The notes below the pieces were generated by a model that worked only from the letters and a program-made list of their open reading frames with translations, searched no databases and was not told where the DNA came from. Made by a program: the position numbers and the translations under genes. Shown piece by piece: positions 19,516 through 27,748 of a stretch of 46,054 nucleotides of DNA (positions within the stretch are counted from its first letter, which is position 1; every line of letters begins with the position of its first letter). Source of the stretch: Nitrospirota bacterium (lineage in GTDB: Bacteria > Nitrospirota > Thermodesulfovibrionia > Thermodesulfovibrionales > UBA1546). The stretch is taken from contig JACRGY010000132.1 in the NCBI GenBank assembly GCA_016212165.1, forward strand, positions 1 to 46,054, read 5' to 3'.

Positions 19516-21078
19516 GTGAGGCATTCCGGGGAAAAACTGTTATCTGCAATCTGCTTGCTGGCGCTCATTTTTTCCTGCTCTTCCCGGAACCGCCTTCCTG
19601 AATATGTCTACTACCGCCTGAATACAAACCCGACAACACTTGACCCTGCGCTCATCGTTGATGTCACAGGCGGCTCTATCTCTGCCAAGTTATTTAACGG
19701 GCTCGTTAAGATGGACAGAGACCTGGGCATTGCGCCTGACATAGCTTCGGGATATGAAATCTCAAAGAACGGCCTTATTTACAGGTTTGAATTAAAAAAC
19801 GGCGTAAGATTCTCCAACGGGCTTGAGGTAAAAGCCGGGGATTTCAAATATTCATTTGAGAGGATATTGAATCCATCAACAAGGTCCCCGAACACATGGG
19901 TATTTGACAGGATAAAAGGCGCAAGGGAGTTCATGGATGGAAAGGCAAAGGAGGTATATGGGATAAAAGTAATAAACAATTATGCCCTTGAAATAACCCT
20001 TGATAAACCATTTGCCCCATTCCTTAACCTTCTTACAATGACCGCAGCATATGTAGTGCCTGAAGATGAGGTAAAAAAGTGGGGAGTTGATTTCTCATCC
20101 CATCCTGTTGGCACAGGCCCATTTGTTCTCACACACTGGCTTCCGAACAGAGAACTTCAGCTTGATGCCCGGAAAGATTATTTTGACAATAAACCAAGAA
20201 TTAAAGGCATAATTTATAAAATTATCCCGGAAGACCTTACGACAATCACAGAGTTTGAGATCGGGAATCTTGATGTAATAGGGGTTCCTGCATCCGCATT
20301 CTCCAGATACAGGAAGGATAAAAAGTGGGAAACATATATAGCAACAATAGAGGGCATAAATACTTATTATCTCGGCCTGAACTGTTCCAAAAAACCTTTT
20401 GACAATAAGCTTCTGAGAAAGGCAATAAACTATGCAATTGACAGGGAAAAGATTTTAAGAACTCTTTTTGAAGGAAGGGGGAGTCTTGCATCAGGCCCGG
20501 TGCCGAACATGCTTAGAAAATGGAAAGCTCCGGCTCCCTATGAATACAATCCCTCGAAAGCAAAGGAATTGCTCAAAGAGGCGGGTTATCCGGATGGCCT
20601 TGAGGTCAATTTCTACATAACTGCGGATAATGAGGTTGTAGATATAGCAGAGGTAATACAATCATACATGAAAGATATTGGGATTAAGGCTAACATAAAA
20701 CAACTTGAGTGGAGCGCATACAAAGAGGCAATCAATAAAGGCGAGACTGATATGTTCTGGCTCGGATGGTTTGCCGATTATCCTGACCCTGAGAACTTTT
20801 TATTCCCATTATTCCATTCGGCAAATTTAGGGCCTGCCGGAAACAGGGCAAGATATAAGAATCCTAAAGTTGATTATCTGATTGAAGCTGGCCAGCATGC
20901 ATATACAATGAAAGAAAGAGACATGTATTACGAAAAAGCAGAAAATATGATTGTTGATGATGCAGCGTGGGTATTTTTCTGGCACAAGACTGATTATACG
21001 GTAAGGCAGCCATGGGTGAAAAACTATCAGACGTATCTCATATACAGCATTGATAAGGGAACAGAGATAAGCTTCTGA
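19516..21078 (+). CDS. Peptide/oligopeptide ABC transporter substrate-binding lipoprotein (SBP_bac_5)
   Basis: 520 aa from GTG 19516 (AAGGT just upstream). The signal is a lipobox LIFSC with Cys21 as the lipidated residue. The family motif YRLNTNPTTLDPALIVD and the hallmark VKAGDFKYSFERILNPSTRSPNTWVFD identify an OppA/DppA-type extracellular solute-binding fold, and the C-terminal WLGWFADYPDPENFL motif is also present. It would capture peptides or related ligands outside the membrane. No permease or ATPase genes are adjacent, so it either pairs with a distant transporter or acts as a receptor in this operon. Confidence 0.9.
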   Translation: MRHSGEKLLSAICLLALIFSCSSRNRLPEYVYYRLNTNPTTLDPALIVDVTGGSISAKLFNGLVKMDRDLGIAPDIASGYEISKNGLIYRFELKNGVRFSNGLEVKAGDFKYSFERILNPSTRSPNTWVFDRIKGAREFMDGKAKEVYGIKVINNYALEITLDKPFAPFLNLLTMTAAYVVPEDEVKKWGVDFSSHPVGTGPFVLTHWLPNRELQLDARKDYFDNKPRIKGIIYKIIPEDLTTITEFEIGNLDVIGVPASAFSRYRKDKKWETYIATIEGINTYYLGLNCSKKPFDNKLLRKAINYAIDREKILRTLFEGRGSLASGPVPNMLRKWKAPAPYEYNPSKAKELLKEAGYPDGLEVNFYITADNEVVDIAEVIQSYMKDIGIKANIKQLEWSAYKEAINKGETDMFWLGWFADYPDPENFLFPLFHSANLGPAGNRARYKNPKVDYLIEAGQHAYTMKERDMYYEKAENMIVDDAAWVFFWHKTDYTVRQPWVKNYQTYLIYSIDKGTEISF

Positions 21079-21125
21079 TATATGGACAGCGTTTAATTCC
21101 TACCAATCAACAGTTCATCCTATGT

Positions 21126-21313
21126 TAAATAAGCAGTGTTGGCCAGAGCGACATTGATATTTTTCCGGTAACAGTTCTTGGCGAAATGTAGCGGCCACAG
21201 CCTCAACTGTTTGAGCCTCGATACTTCGGGGCGAGTTTTGAGGCTGTAGCGGAATAAGACTTAGAACTGTCGAAAAATATCACAAAAGAGCGAAGGGCAA
21301 TACTGCTTATTTA
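21126..21313. repeat. 188-bp imperfect palindromic element (MITE-like or structured RNA)
   Basis: The ends TAAATAAGCAGT (21126-21137) and ACTGCTTATTTA (21302-21313) are exact 12-bp inverted repeats. Further perfectly paired blocks nest inside in order: 21155-21165 with 21272-21282 (11 bp), 21171-21178 with 21263-21270 (8 bp), and 21197-21206 with 21238-21247 (10 bp). The whole element can fold as one long hairpin. It holds no gene and separates two convergent genes. TTCCTACC occurs at 21097-21104 and 21315-21322, but it is not symmetrically placed, so a target-site duplication is not certain. Confidence 0.7.
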
Positions 21314-21317
21314 TTTC

Positions 21318-22343
21318 CTACCTCCACGGCTCAATAATAACCTTTATTGAATCCTGAGCCCCGGCAACAAGCTTAAAACCAAGCCCGGCCTCAGACATGG
21401 CAAGCTTATGGGTAATCATATCCTTCACATCCACCCTATGAGCCTTGATAAGCTCAATTGCAAGCAAAAGGTCAGCCGGGCTTGCGCCATAGGAAGTCAT
21501 CATCTTTATCTCATTCCGCCAGAAATCATTTATTGGCACAGAGATATTGATTCCGGGCTCCGGAACTGCAAAGAAAAGGATTGTTCCACCGCTGTCAACA
21601 GACTGCAAGGCCTGATTAACCGCAGGCATTACACCTGTACAGATTATCACAATATCAGCCAATCTTCCCTCATTTAATTCCTTAACACGCTTCGGAACAT
21701 CTTCCTTTGCATTGATAACTGCATCTGCTCCAAACTTTAATGCTGCTTTAAGGCGGTATTCATTTATATCAGTGGCGATTATCTTCCCGGCTCCAAGGGC
21801 ACGCGCAAGATTTACATGCAAAAGTCCTGACATCCCGCTTCCAACAACCAGCACGCTCTGTCCCGGCTTGAGATTAGAAACCTTCTGCCCTCTTAAAACA
21901 CATGCCAACGGCTCAATGAATGTACCTTCCTCGTATGACATGCCATCAGGAAGCAAATATACCCCCCTGTCAACATTTATCTCCGGCACGCGGAGATATT
22001 CGGCAAAACCTCCAGGGTCAAAATTTGTCCTGTGAAGTGTCTCACATGCAGTGTGATAGCCGCTCAGGCAATAATGACAGGTATTGCATGGCACATGATG
22101 CGATACGAATACCCTGTCTCCTTTTTTATAATTTTTGACCTCTTCACCTATTTCAACTATTTCCCCTGTTATCTCATGCCCCAATACTCTCGGCGCTTTT
22201 TTTATCCTGTACCATTCCATAACATCGCTTCCGCAGATTCCGCTTGCCATGACCTTGACAAGAAGCTCAGCCTTCCCTATTTTCGGAACCGGCATCTCCT
22301 CAACCCTCACGTCATTATTCCTGTAATACATCGCTACCTTCAT
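21318..22343 (-). CDS. Zinc-dependent alcohol/polyol dehydrogenase (MDR family)
   Basis: 341 aa from ATG 22343. A longer frame to 22523 would add 60 residues with no homology and read through an intergenic repeat, so I reject it. Catalytic zinc ligands are C37, H56 and E57, structural zinc ligands are C86, C89, C92 and C100, and the Rossmann motif is VVGSGMSGLLHVNLARALG. The closest style is sorbitol/threonine dehydrogenase, oxidising a secondary alcohol with NAD(P). The substrate is not defined by context. Confidence 0.9.
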   Translation of the reverse strand: MKVAMYYRNNDVRVEEMPVPKIGKAELLVKVMASGICGSDVMEWYRIKKAPRVLGHEITGEIVEIGEEVKNYKKGDRVFVSHHVPCNTCHYCLSGYHTACETLHRTNFDPGGFAEYLRVPEINVDRGVYLLPDGMSYEEGTFIEPLACVLRGQKVSNLKPGQSVLVVGSGMSGLLHVNLARALGAGKIIATDINEYRLKAALKFGADAVINAKEDVPKRVKELNEGRLADIVIICTGVMPAVNQALQSVDSGGTILFFAVPEPGINISVPINDFWRNEIKMMTSYGASPADLLLAIELIKAHRVDVKDMITHKLAMSEAGLGFKLVAGAQDSIKVIIEPWR

Positions 22344-22421
22344 AGACAATAATATACCATACAAAGATGAATTTGTTTTGACCCGGCCTGCTAATAAGGT
22401 CATTAGTAAAACCTCACTACA

Positions 22422-22481
22422 TGTCACTCCCGCTTGTCGGGAGTCCTTCTGGAGAAAGATTCCGGGCAAGCCGGAATGACA
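22422..22481. repeat. Dispersed palindromic intergenic repeat (GTCATTCC type)
   Basis: The outer arms TGTCACTCCCG (22422) and CGGAATGACA (ending 22481) are an imperfect inverted pair. Inside are two hairpins: CTCCCGCTTGTCGGGAG at about 22427-22443 and ATTCCGG/CCGGAAT (22459-22465 with 22471-22477). A partial copy (GTCATTCCCGCAG) lies at about 22590. Repeats of this type are common between genes in related genomes. The rest of the gene-free stretch 22344-22627 shows nothing else I can name. Confidence 0.65.
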
Positions 22482-22627
22482 AAAGGAGGACATTACTTTT
22501 GCATCTTTCACGGGTTGACACAATCGAAAACTGTTTGATAGTATTGGAGCAGATTGGGAATTACATTTAGGAGTTCATAACGTACTTTGTCATTCCCGCA
22601 GTCAGTATAAGGATGGAAATATAGACA

Positions 22628-22924
22628 ATGTATTGGCCAGTTCAGGAAAAAATTGTTTTCAGCATGATATTTTTTATTGTGTTCATCCTGCAACTAGCAA
22701 GTATTTTAATTTTTAAGGAACCATTCTCGACTTCGCTTATCGTTTTAGTCTTCGGCTTCAATTTATTGGCATTATTTGGAATAATTTATTATGCAAAATG
22801 GGTCTGGAAGTTCAGTTCATTTCTTGCCGCTTTGAAAAAAGTCATTCTATACGAAGTTGTCTTTGTTTTATCTATTATCGTTTTGGGGCTTTTTATTAAG
22901 TTTAAATCGGGAAAACCCTATTGA
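22628..22924 (+). CDS. Small membrane protein of unknown function
   Basis: 98 aa with three strongly hydrophobic segments at about residues 9-30, 35-55 and 73-92, a short Lys-rich loop (about 61-71) and a basic tail. No family motif is recognised. AAGGATGG lies about 11 bp before ATG 22628, a weak match. It sits alone between repeats and a toxin-antitoxin pair, a place typical of recently acquired or decaying genes. Confidence 0.5.
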   Translation: MYWPVQEKIVFSMIFFIVFILQLASILIFKEPFSTSLIVLVFGFNLLALFGIIYYAKWVWKFSSFLAALKKVILYEVVFVLSIIVLGLFIKFKSGKPY

Positions 22925-23031
22925 ATAGGAAGCCTTTTGGCGCAAACCTACAAAATTCATTTCAAAAAGAGCTTCCCCGCAACAGACAGATAACATGATA
23001 GCAAATCCAAGATTAAACAGCTTCAATCTGC

Positions 23032-23037
23032 TATAAT
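23032..23037 (+). promoter_or_regulatory. -10 element for the DUF433/DUF5615 pair
   Basis: A perfect TATAAT 18 bp before the ATG at 23056, with no good -35 at 17 bp. AGGAGGTGG follows it directly as the Shine-Dalgarno of the first gene. Confidence 0.35.
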
Positions 23038-23055
23038 TTATCAGGAGGTGGTGTT

Positions 23056-23280
23056 ATGGAAATTGCTCCAAGAATTACAATAGACGAAAAAGTCAGGTTT
23101 GGCAAACCTGTGATTAAAGGGACACGTATTCCTGTAGATTTGATTCTCGGTAAGCTGGCTGGCGGAATGACTTATGAAGAGGTTATGACAGAATATGACC
23201 TTACCAAAGAAGATATACTGGCTGTGCTGGATTATGCCGCAAAACACTTGGCAGATGAGGAAGTCAGAGCTATAGCGTAA
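23056..23280 (+). CDS. DUF433 family antitoxin
   Basis: 74 aa with a perfect AGGAGGTGG ahead of ATG 23056. The sequence carries the family core: RITIDEKVRFGKPVIKGTRI, PVDLILGKLAGGMTYEEVM, and a helix-turn-helix-like end YDLTKEDILAVLDYAAKH. Members are paired with PIN-like DUF5615 toxins, and the partner starts one base after this stop. It would neutralise the toxin and bind the promoter at the same locus. Confidence 0.88.
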   Translation: MEIAPRITIDEKVRFGKPVIKGTRIPVDLILGKLAGGMTYEEVMTEYDLTKEDILAVLDYAAKHLADEEVRAIA

Positions 23281-23281
23281 A

Positions 23282-23644
23282 ATGCTCAAATTTGTGATTG
23301 ATGAAGACATGCCTCGGTCAACAGCAAAGGTTCTCAAGGCTAAAGGTTATGAGGCTTTAGATGTGCGAGATTGTGGTTTAAGGGGAAAAAGCGACGATGA
23401 GATATTTAAATTCGCTCAAAAAGAAAAAGCAGTTATTTTAACCGGCGATTTAGGTTTTGGGAACCTCTTGCACTTTCCTATCGGCAGTCATTCAGGAATT
23501 GTTATTGCTCATTTTCCTAATGAAGTATCCACTTCAGAATTAAACAATCAGATAATTAAGGCATTTGAACCCCTTTCAGAAATTGACTTTAAGGGTAACT
23601 TAATTATTATTGAACCCGGGAAGGTTAGAATTAGAAGAAAATAA
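23282..23644 (+). CDS. DUF5615 PIN-like toxin/nuclease
   Basis: 120 aa. Acidic PIN-like residues are in FVIDEDMP (N-terminus), RGKSDDEIF and TGDLGFGN. The family is the Mut7-C/PIN-like fold, thought to be an RNase toxin. Together with the DUF433 gene it forms a type II toxin-antitoxin pair. Catalytic acids appear intact, so the toxin is probably functional. Confidence 0.85.
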   Translation: MLKFVIDEDMPRSTAKVLKAKGYEALDVRDCGLRGKSDDEIFKFAQKEKAVILTGDLGFGNLLHFPIGSHSGIVIAHFPNEVSTSELNNQIIKAFEPLSEIDFKGNLIIIEPGKVRIRRK

Positions 23645-23688
23645 ATTCCTGCAACGGTCGGCTAACACGCTGCAAAAGACTTCTACAT

Positions 23689-23712
23689 AGAGGGGCGATG
23701 AAACGCCCCTCT
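23689..23712. terminator. Bidirectional hairpin terminator
   Basis: AGAGGGGCG (23689-23697) pairs perfectly over 9 bp with CGCCCCTCT (23704-23712), with loop ATGAAA. It lies between two convergent genes. T-rich sequence follows on the plus strand (TTACATTT), and on the minus strand a looser T-rich run follows. Confidence 0.7.
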
Positions 23713-23722
23713 TACATTTAGA

Positions 23723-24577
23723 TTAATGCCTGCTCAGATCTGTCTTGCTTGCAGTAACGCCTTTAACTTTTGATTTTTTAGTTTTCAGGCGAGCTTTAAG
23801 GCCCTTATAAATCTCATAGGCCTTTTTAGGTGTCGCGTTGTCATGGACTATCGCCTTCACAGCCTGAATCATCGCAACAGGCGAATCTGACTGAAAAATG
23901 TTTCTTCCCATATCAACACCTGCTGCTCCGCGGGATATTGCACTATACGTAAGCTCAAGCGCCTCCATCTCCGGAAGTTTCTTTCCGCCAGCCATGACAA
24001 TCGGAACAGGACAGGTCTTAACAACCTTTTCGAAACCATCGCAATAATATGTCTTAACAAAATGTGCGCCGAGTTCAGCGGCTATTCTGCAACTTAAAGC
24101 AAGATACCTTGCATCACGCCCCATGCTCTTTCCAACAGCAGTAACAGCCAAAACCGGAATACCGTAACGGTGGCCTTCATCAACAAGTTTTGTAAGATTA
24201 AGAAGTGTCTCTTTCTGGTTCGGGGAGCCGACATAAATTGAGATGGCCACTGCCGCTACATTCAATCTTACCGCATCCTCCATTGAAACTGTCAGGCCTT
24301 CATTGGAGAGGTCTTCATCAAGAATACTGTTTCCTCCTGATACCCTCAGCACCATCGGGGTTTCAGTTGAAGAACTAACTGAGGTCCGTATGATTCCCCT
24401 CGTCGGCATTAAGGCGTCGGCATAAGGTAAAAGCGGTTTGATTGTCTTTTCTGCATCTTCAAGCCCTGATGTAGGCCCGAGAAAATATCCATGGTCAACT
24501 GCAAGCATCACAGTCCTTCCATCAGTTTTAATTATCCTCGAAAGACGGTTTTTTAATCCCCAATCCAGCGTAGACAT
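23723..24577 (-). CDS. LsrF-like class I aldolase/thiolase (DeoC/FbaB superfamily)
   Basis: 284 aa with an AAGGAGGA Shine-Dalgarno. It aligns along its length with Lsr[13 protein letters not shown], then [15 protein letters not shown], then [10 protein letters not shown], then [11 protein letters not shown], then [18 protein letters not shown]175 in [10 protein letters not shown] is the probable Schiff-base lysine. E. coli LsrF acts on phospho-AI-2 products, but no other lsr gene is present here. The same superfamily includes archaeal-type class I fructose-bisphosphate aldolases, so FBP aldolase is a strong alternative. It is last in the rpiB-glyA-nrdR operon. Confidence 0.82.
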   Translation of the reverse strand: MSTLDWGLKNRLSRIIKTDGRTVMLAVDHGYFLGPTSGLEDAEKTIKPLLPYADALMPTRGIIRTSVSSSTETPMVLRVSGGNSILDEDLSNEGLTVSMEDAVRLNVAAVAISIYVGSPNQKETLLNLTKLVDEGHRYGIPVLAVTAVGKSMGRDARYLALSCRIAAELGAHFVKTYYCDGFEKVVKTCPVPIVMAGGKKLPEMEALELTYSAISRGAAGVDMGRNIFQSDSPVAMIQAVKAIVHDNATPKKAYEIYKGLKARLKTKKSKVKGVTASKTDLSRH

Positions 24578-24595
24578 AAAATCCTCCTTGAAAAT

Positions 24596-25060
24596 CTATT
24601 TTTCTTTTTTATGTTCAAACAATGTCTTTACTTCATTCATCAGTTCATTGATGTCCTTGAACTGCCTGTAAACAGATGCAAACCTCACATAGGCAACCTT
24701 ATCAAGGTCTCTGAGCGAAGACATGACCTCTTCGCCAACCCAGGTGCTTGGTATTTCCTTTACGCCAAGGTTTATCAATTTTTTCTCTATGGTATCAACA
24801 ATACCTTCAAGCGCCTCAACGCTCACAGGCCTTTTTTCACATGCCTTTTCAAGGCCTTTAAGGACCTTGGGCCTGTCAAAGGGCTCCCGCCTTCCATCTT
24901 TTTTCACAACCATCGGAACCAGGTCCTCAACGCGTTCATAGGAAGTGAAACGCTTTCCGCATTTGAGGCACTCGCGCCTTCTGCGAATTGCATCGCCTTC
25001 CTTGCTTGTGCGCGAGTCAATGACTTTATCTTCTATGTTCCCGCAAAAAGGACATTTCAT
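24596..25060 (-). CDS. nrdR: Transcriptional repressor NrdR
   Basis: 154 aa, standard length. The N-terminal zinc ribbon has C3, C6, C31 and C34 (MKCPFCGN and CLKCGKRF), followed by an ATP-cone from about residue 48 (LVPMVVKKDGRREPFDRPKVLKGLEKACEK region). NrdR senses ATP/dATP and represses ribonucleotide reductase genes by binding NrdR boxes; none was searched for here. It starts 8 bp after the glyA stop. Confidence 0.96.
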   Translation of the reverse strand: MKCPFCGNIEDKVIDSRTSKEGDAIRRRRECLKCGKRFTSYERVEDLVPMVVKKDGRREPFDRPKVLKGLEKACEKRPVSVEALEGIVDTIEKKLINLGVKEIPSTWVGEEVMSSLRDLDKVAYVRFASVYRQFKDINELMNEVKTLFEHKKEK

Positions 25061-25067
25061 AATCTAA

Positions 25068-26306
25068 TTAATATATCGGAAATCTCTTGCAGATATTCTC
25101 TGCCCTCTGCTTAAACCCTCTGAGCTTTTCCTCACTCGCATGGTTTTTCAATACCTCATCTATAATATCCGCTATCTCCGCCATCTCAGCCTCACCCATT
25201 CCCCTTGTTGTGACAGACGGAGTGCCGAGCCTCATACCGCTGGTTATCGCGGGCGGCCTTTCATCATAGGGGATGGCATTTTTATTAACTGTTATTCCTG
25301 CCTTATCAAGCGCCTCCTCAGCCTCTTTGCCTGTTATGCCCTTGGTTGTAAGGTCAACCAGCATGAGGTGATTGTCTGTCCCTCCTGATATTATCCGGAA
25401 TCCTCTTTTTATAAGTTCTTCAGCAAGCCTTTTTGCATTATTTATCACCCTCTGCTGATAATCCCTGAACTCCCTGCTCAATGCCTCTTTAAAAGCAACT
25501 GCCTTTGCAGCAATCACATGAACCAGAGGCCCTCCCTGAATTCCGGGGAATATCATCTTGTCTATTGCCTTTGCATATTCTGCCCTGCACATTATCATTC
25601 CGCCCCTTGGGCCGCGCAAAGTCTTGTGGGTTGTTGTTGTCACAAAATCTGCATAAGGCACAGGCGAAGGATGAAGGCCCACAGCAATAAGCCCTGCAAT
25701 ATGCGCTATATCTGCCATCAGATATGCCCCAACCTCTTTTGCAATCTCAGAAAATGTTTTGAAGTCCAGTGTCCTTGAATAAGCGCTTGCACCGACAAGT
25801 ATCATCTTGGGTTTGTTTTCCCTGGCCAGTCTTCTAACCTCTTCATAATCAATACAACCTGTTTCTCTGTTAATTCCATAAGGAACATTTTTATAAAGAA
25901 TCCCTGAAAAGTTTACCTTTGCTCCGTGGGAAAGGTGTCCGCCATGGCTCAGGTTCATCCCTAAGATAGTATCTCCGGGCCTGAGGAATGCGAAATAAAC
26001 TGCCATATTGGCCTGGCTTCCTGAATGGGGCTGGACATTTATATGTTCTGCTCCGAAGAGTTCTTTTGCCCGCTCTATTGCAAGGCTCTCAACAATATCA
26101 GCATATTCGCATCCGCCGTAATATCTTTTATTCGGATACCCTTCTGCATATTTATTGGTGAATATAGAACCCTGGGCCTCAAGGACAGCCTGGCTTGCAT
26201 AGTTTTCCGATGCAATAAGGAGGATCTTTCCTCTTTCTCTTTCTATCTCTTTCTGAATCGCTGAATAAATGTCAGGGTCGGAGAGCTTAAGCCTTTCAAA
26301 GTCCAT
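25068..26306 (-). CDS. glyA: Serine hydroxymethyltransferase
   Basis: 412 aa. The PLP lysine is K228 in [14 protein letters not shown], and the active-site [16 protein letters not shown] and [10 protein letters not shown] motifs are canonical. It interconverts serine and glycine using tetrahydrofolate, supplying C1 units. The start overlaps the rpiB stop by 11 bp. GcvH/Lpd earlier in the window work in the same C1/glycine area, but in a separate operon. Confidence 0.97.
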   Translation of the reverse strand: MDFERLKLSDPDIYSAIQKEIERERGKILLIASENYASQAVLEAQGSIFTNKYAEGYPNKRYYGGCEYADIVESLAIERAKELFGAEHINVQPHSGSQANMAVYFAFLRPGDTILGMNLSHGGHLSHGAKVNFSGILYKNVPYGINRETGCIDYEEVRRLARENKPKMILVGASAYSRTLDFKTFSEIAKEVGAYLMADIAHIAGLIAVGLHPSPVPYADFVTTTTHKTLRGPRGGMIMCRAEYAKAIDKMIFPGIQGGPLVHVIAAKAVAFKEALSREFRDYQQRVINNAKRLAEELIKRGFRIISGGTDNHLMLVDLTTKGITGKEAEEALDKAGITVNKNAIPYDERPPAITSGMRLGTPSVTTRGMGEAEMAEIADIIDEVLKNHASEEKLRGFKQRAENICKRFPIY

Positions 26307-26754
26307 GTTTTATAAATCGTTCCTCTATCAGTTTAATCTTATTAAGACGGTTGGCATGCCTGCCGCCTTCAAATTCTGTGCTGAACCATGTCCTCACAAT
26401 CTCTTTTGCGAGGTCCCTTCCAACTATCCTCCCGCCTATCACAAGCACATTAGCATCATTGTGCAGCCTGCTCATCTTTGCCGTAAACAGGTCGTTGCAA
26501 AGAGAAGCCCTTATATCGGGAACCTTGTTTGCAACAATTGACATGCCTATGCCTGTCCCGCATATGAGTATGCCCCTCTCCACATTGCCTGCAGAAACCG
26601 CTTTAGAAACCTTCTCCCCGAAGTCAGGGTAATCAACACTTTGCGGGCTATCTGTGCCAAAGTCAATACACTCTATCTTCATCTCATTCAGAAGAGAGAC
26701 AAGTTCTTTTTTTAGATCTATGCCGGCATGGTCACTGCCAATTGCTACTTTCAT
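26296..26754 (-). CDS. rpiB: Ribose-5-phosphate isomerase B
   Basis: 152 aa of the LacAB/RpiB family. [10 protein letters not shown], catalytic C65 in ICGTGIGMS and H98 in [10 protein letters not shown] are present. It isomerises ribose-5-P and ribulose-5-P. This is the first gene of the rpiB-glyA-nrdR-lsrF-like operon, a common order. Confidence 0.95.
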   Translation of the reverse strand: MKVAIGSDHAGIDLKKELVSLLNEMKIECIDFGTDSPQSVDYPDFGEKVSKAVSAGNVERGILICGTGIGMSIVANKVPDIRASLCNDLFTAKMSRLHNDANVLVIGGRIVGRDLAKEIVRTWFSTEFEGGRHANRLNKIKLIEERFIKHGL

Positions 26755-26773
26755 TTTTTTACCCCGGATACGT

Positions 26774-26803
26774 ATCTTATCTGAGAATTTACGTCTAAGT
26801 CAA
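26774..26803 (-). promoter_or_regulatory. Promoter of the rpiB-glyA-nrdR-lsrF-like operon
   Basis: On the minus strand TTGACT (26803-26798) and TAAGAT (26779-26774) are 18 bp apart, with the ATG about 20 bp beyond. Confidence 0.5.
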
Positions 26804-26825
26804 CCCTTCGGCTTCATAACATAAA

Positions 26826-26841
26826 CACTGTTTTCACAGTG
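26826..26841 (-). terminator. Weak hairpin after the receiver-PilZ gene
   Basis: CACTG/CAGTG (5-bp stem, 6-base loop) followed on the minus strand by TTTATGTTATG. The stem is short, so terminator activity is uncertain. Confidence 0.25.
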
Positions 26842-26847
26842 CCGCAG

Positions 26848-27528
26848 TTATGCATTCCGTGTCCAGTTATTGATAAATGTCTCTATCGCTGCCCTGTATT
26901 CAGGAAGAAGCGCAACAAACCTGACGCCGTACTGGAACGTCCTGAGAGCCTTTCTCACTACCCTGACAATCTCTCCGTCTGCAACTACGCGTTCAGAGTT
27001 CGGGAGAAAAAATGAGCAGGATACAGTATCGCCTTTGGCCAGGGGTTTATCCGTTTCCACCAGCATGCCGGAGGCGCTTAAATCCCCGGAAGAGCAGAAA
27101 AAAGGCACATTCATGAACTTGCCCTTAACCTCTACCTTTATAAGAACACGGTAAGATTTTCTTTCAGGGATATTCAGAAGCCGGCTTACTGTCTCGATAA
27201 GCTGCGCAGGGGCTATCGGCTTTGTTATATATGAGTTGGCCCCTGAGTTTGAACACCTCTCGATGTCTGCCTGACTGTTAGTGCATACGATAATTATAGA
27301 AACTTTTTTAAGCGCCTTATCCCCTCTGATAACAGAGCACAACTTGTCGCCGCTGATTCCGGGCATATCAAGGTCCGCTATTATAATATCTGCTTTTTCA
27401 GCCCTGTGGATCTTAAATGCTTCTTCTCCTGAAGTTGCGGTGAATATCCTGAAGTCTGCTCTTTGCAGAATACTTCTTTCTTTCTCGATGAACGGCTTGA
27501 GCGCGCTTGCTATAATTATCTTCTTCAT
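26848..27528 (-). CDS. Receiver-PilZ response regulator
   Basis: 226 aa. Residues 1-120 form a receiver: D52 in IIIADLDMPG is the predicted phosphosite, with Thr in VCTNSQ and Lys in ITKPIAP. The usual N-terminal acidic pair (such as VDD) is replaced by ASALK, so Mg binding and phosphorylation may be altered. Residues about 128-222 form a PilZ domain with RKSYR (RxxxR class) and GDLSASGM (D/NxSxxG), the c-di-GMP ligands. It therefore may join phosphorelay and c-di-GMP input, for example to control pili or motility. It lies beyond tRNA-Leu from the chemosensory operon, on the same strand. Confidence 0.88.
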   Translation of the reverse strand: MKKIIIASALKPFIEKERSILQRADFRIFTATSGEEAFKIHRAEKADIIIADLDMPGISGDKLCSVIRGDKALKKVSIIIVCTNSQADIERCSNSGANSYITKPIAPAQLIETVSRLLNIPERKSYRVLIKVEVKGKFMNVPFFCSSGDLSASGMLVETDKPLAKGDTVSCSFFLPNSERVVADGEIVRVVRKALRTFQYGVRFVALLPEYRAAIETFINNWTRNA

Positions 27529-27585
27529 AGATTAGATTTTATGGTCACTGCCGGTATTTGTCAAATCAGGACAACCTGAAAGTGT

Positions 27586-27615
27586 TTGACCAAATACAGG
27601 GAAATCATTTAAAAT
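27586..27615 (+). promoter_or_regulatory. Promoter of tRNA-Leu
   Basis: TTGACC (27586-27591), 18 bp, TAAAAT (27610-27615), with the expected start about 27622, just before the mature 5' end at 27625. Confidence 0.5.
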
Positions 27616-27624
27616 TCAAAGTTA

Positions 27625-27711
27625 GCCGGAGTGGCGGAATTGGTAGACGCAAGGGACTTAAAATCCCTCGTCCGCGAGGTCGTGCCGGTTCGAGTCCGGC
27701 CTCCGGCACCA
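27625..27711 (+). tRNA. tRNA-Leu (anticodon UAA)
   Basis: 87 nt with CCA encoded (27709-27711). The acceptor arm GCCGGAG (27625-27631) pairs with CTCCGGC (27701-27707). The anticodon stem is AGGGA/TCCCT, and the 7-base loop CTTAAAA places TAA at 27659-27661. The variable arm is long, as in class II tRNAs, and the T-loop GGTTCGAGTCC is intact. Confidence 0.97.
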
Positions 27712-27748
27712 TATAATGTGCCGCTGACATTAATGCGCCTGTGACTCA

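Noticed and set aside
22344-22523. 60-residue N-terminal extension of the alcohol dehydrogenase
   Set aside because: It reads through an intergenic palindromic repeat and precedes the typical MDR start; ATG 22343 is the natural start.
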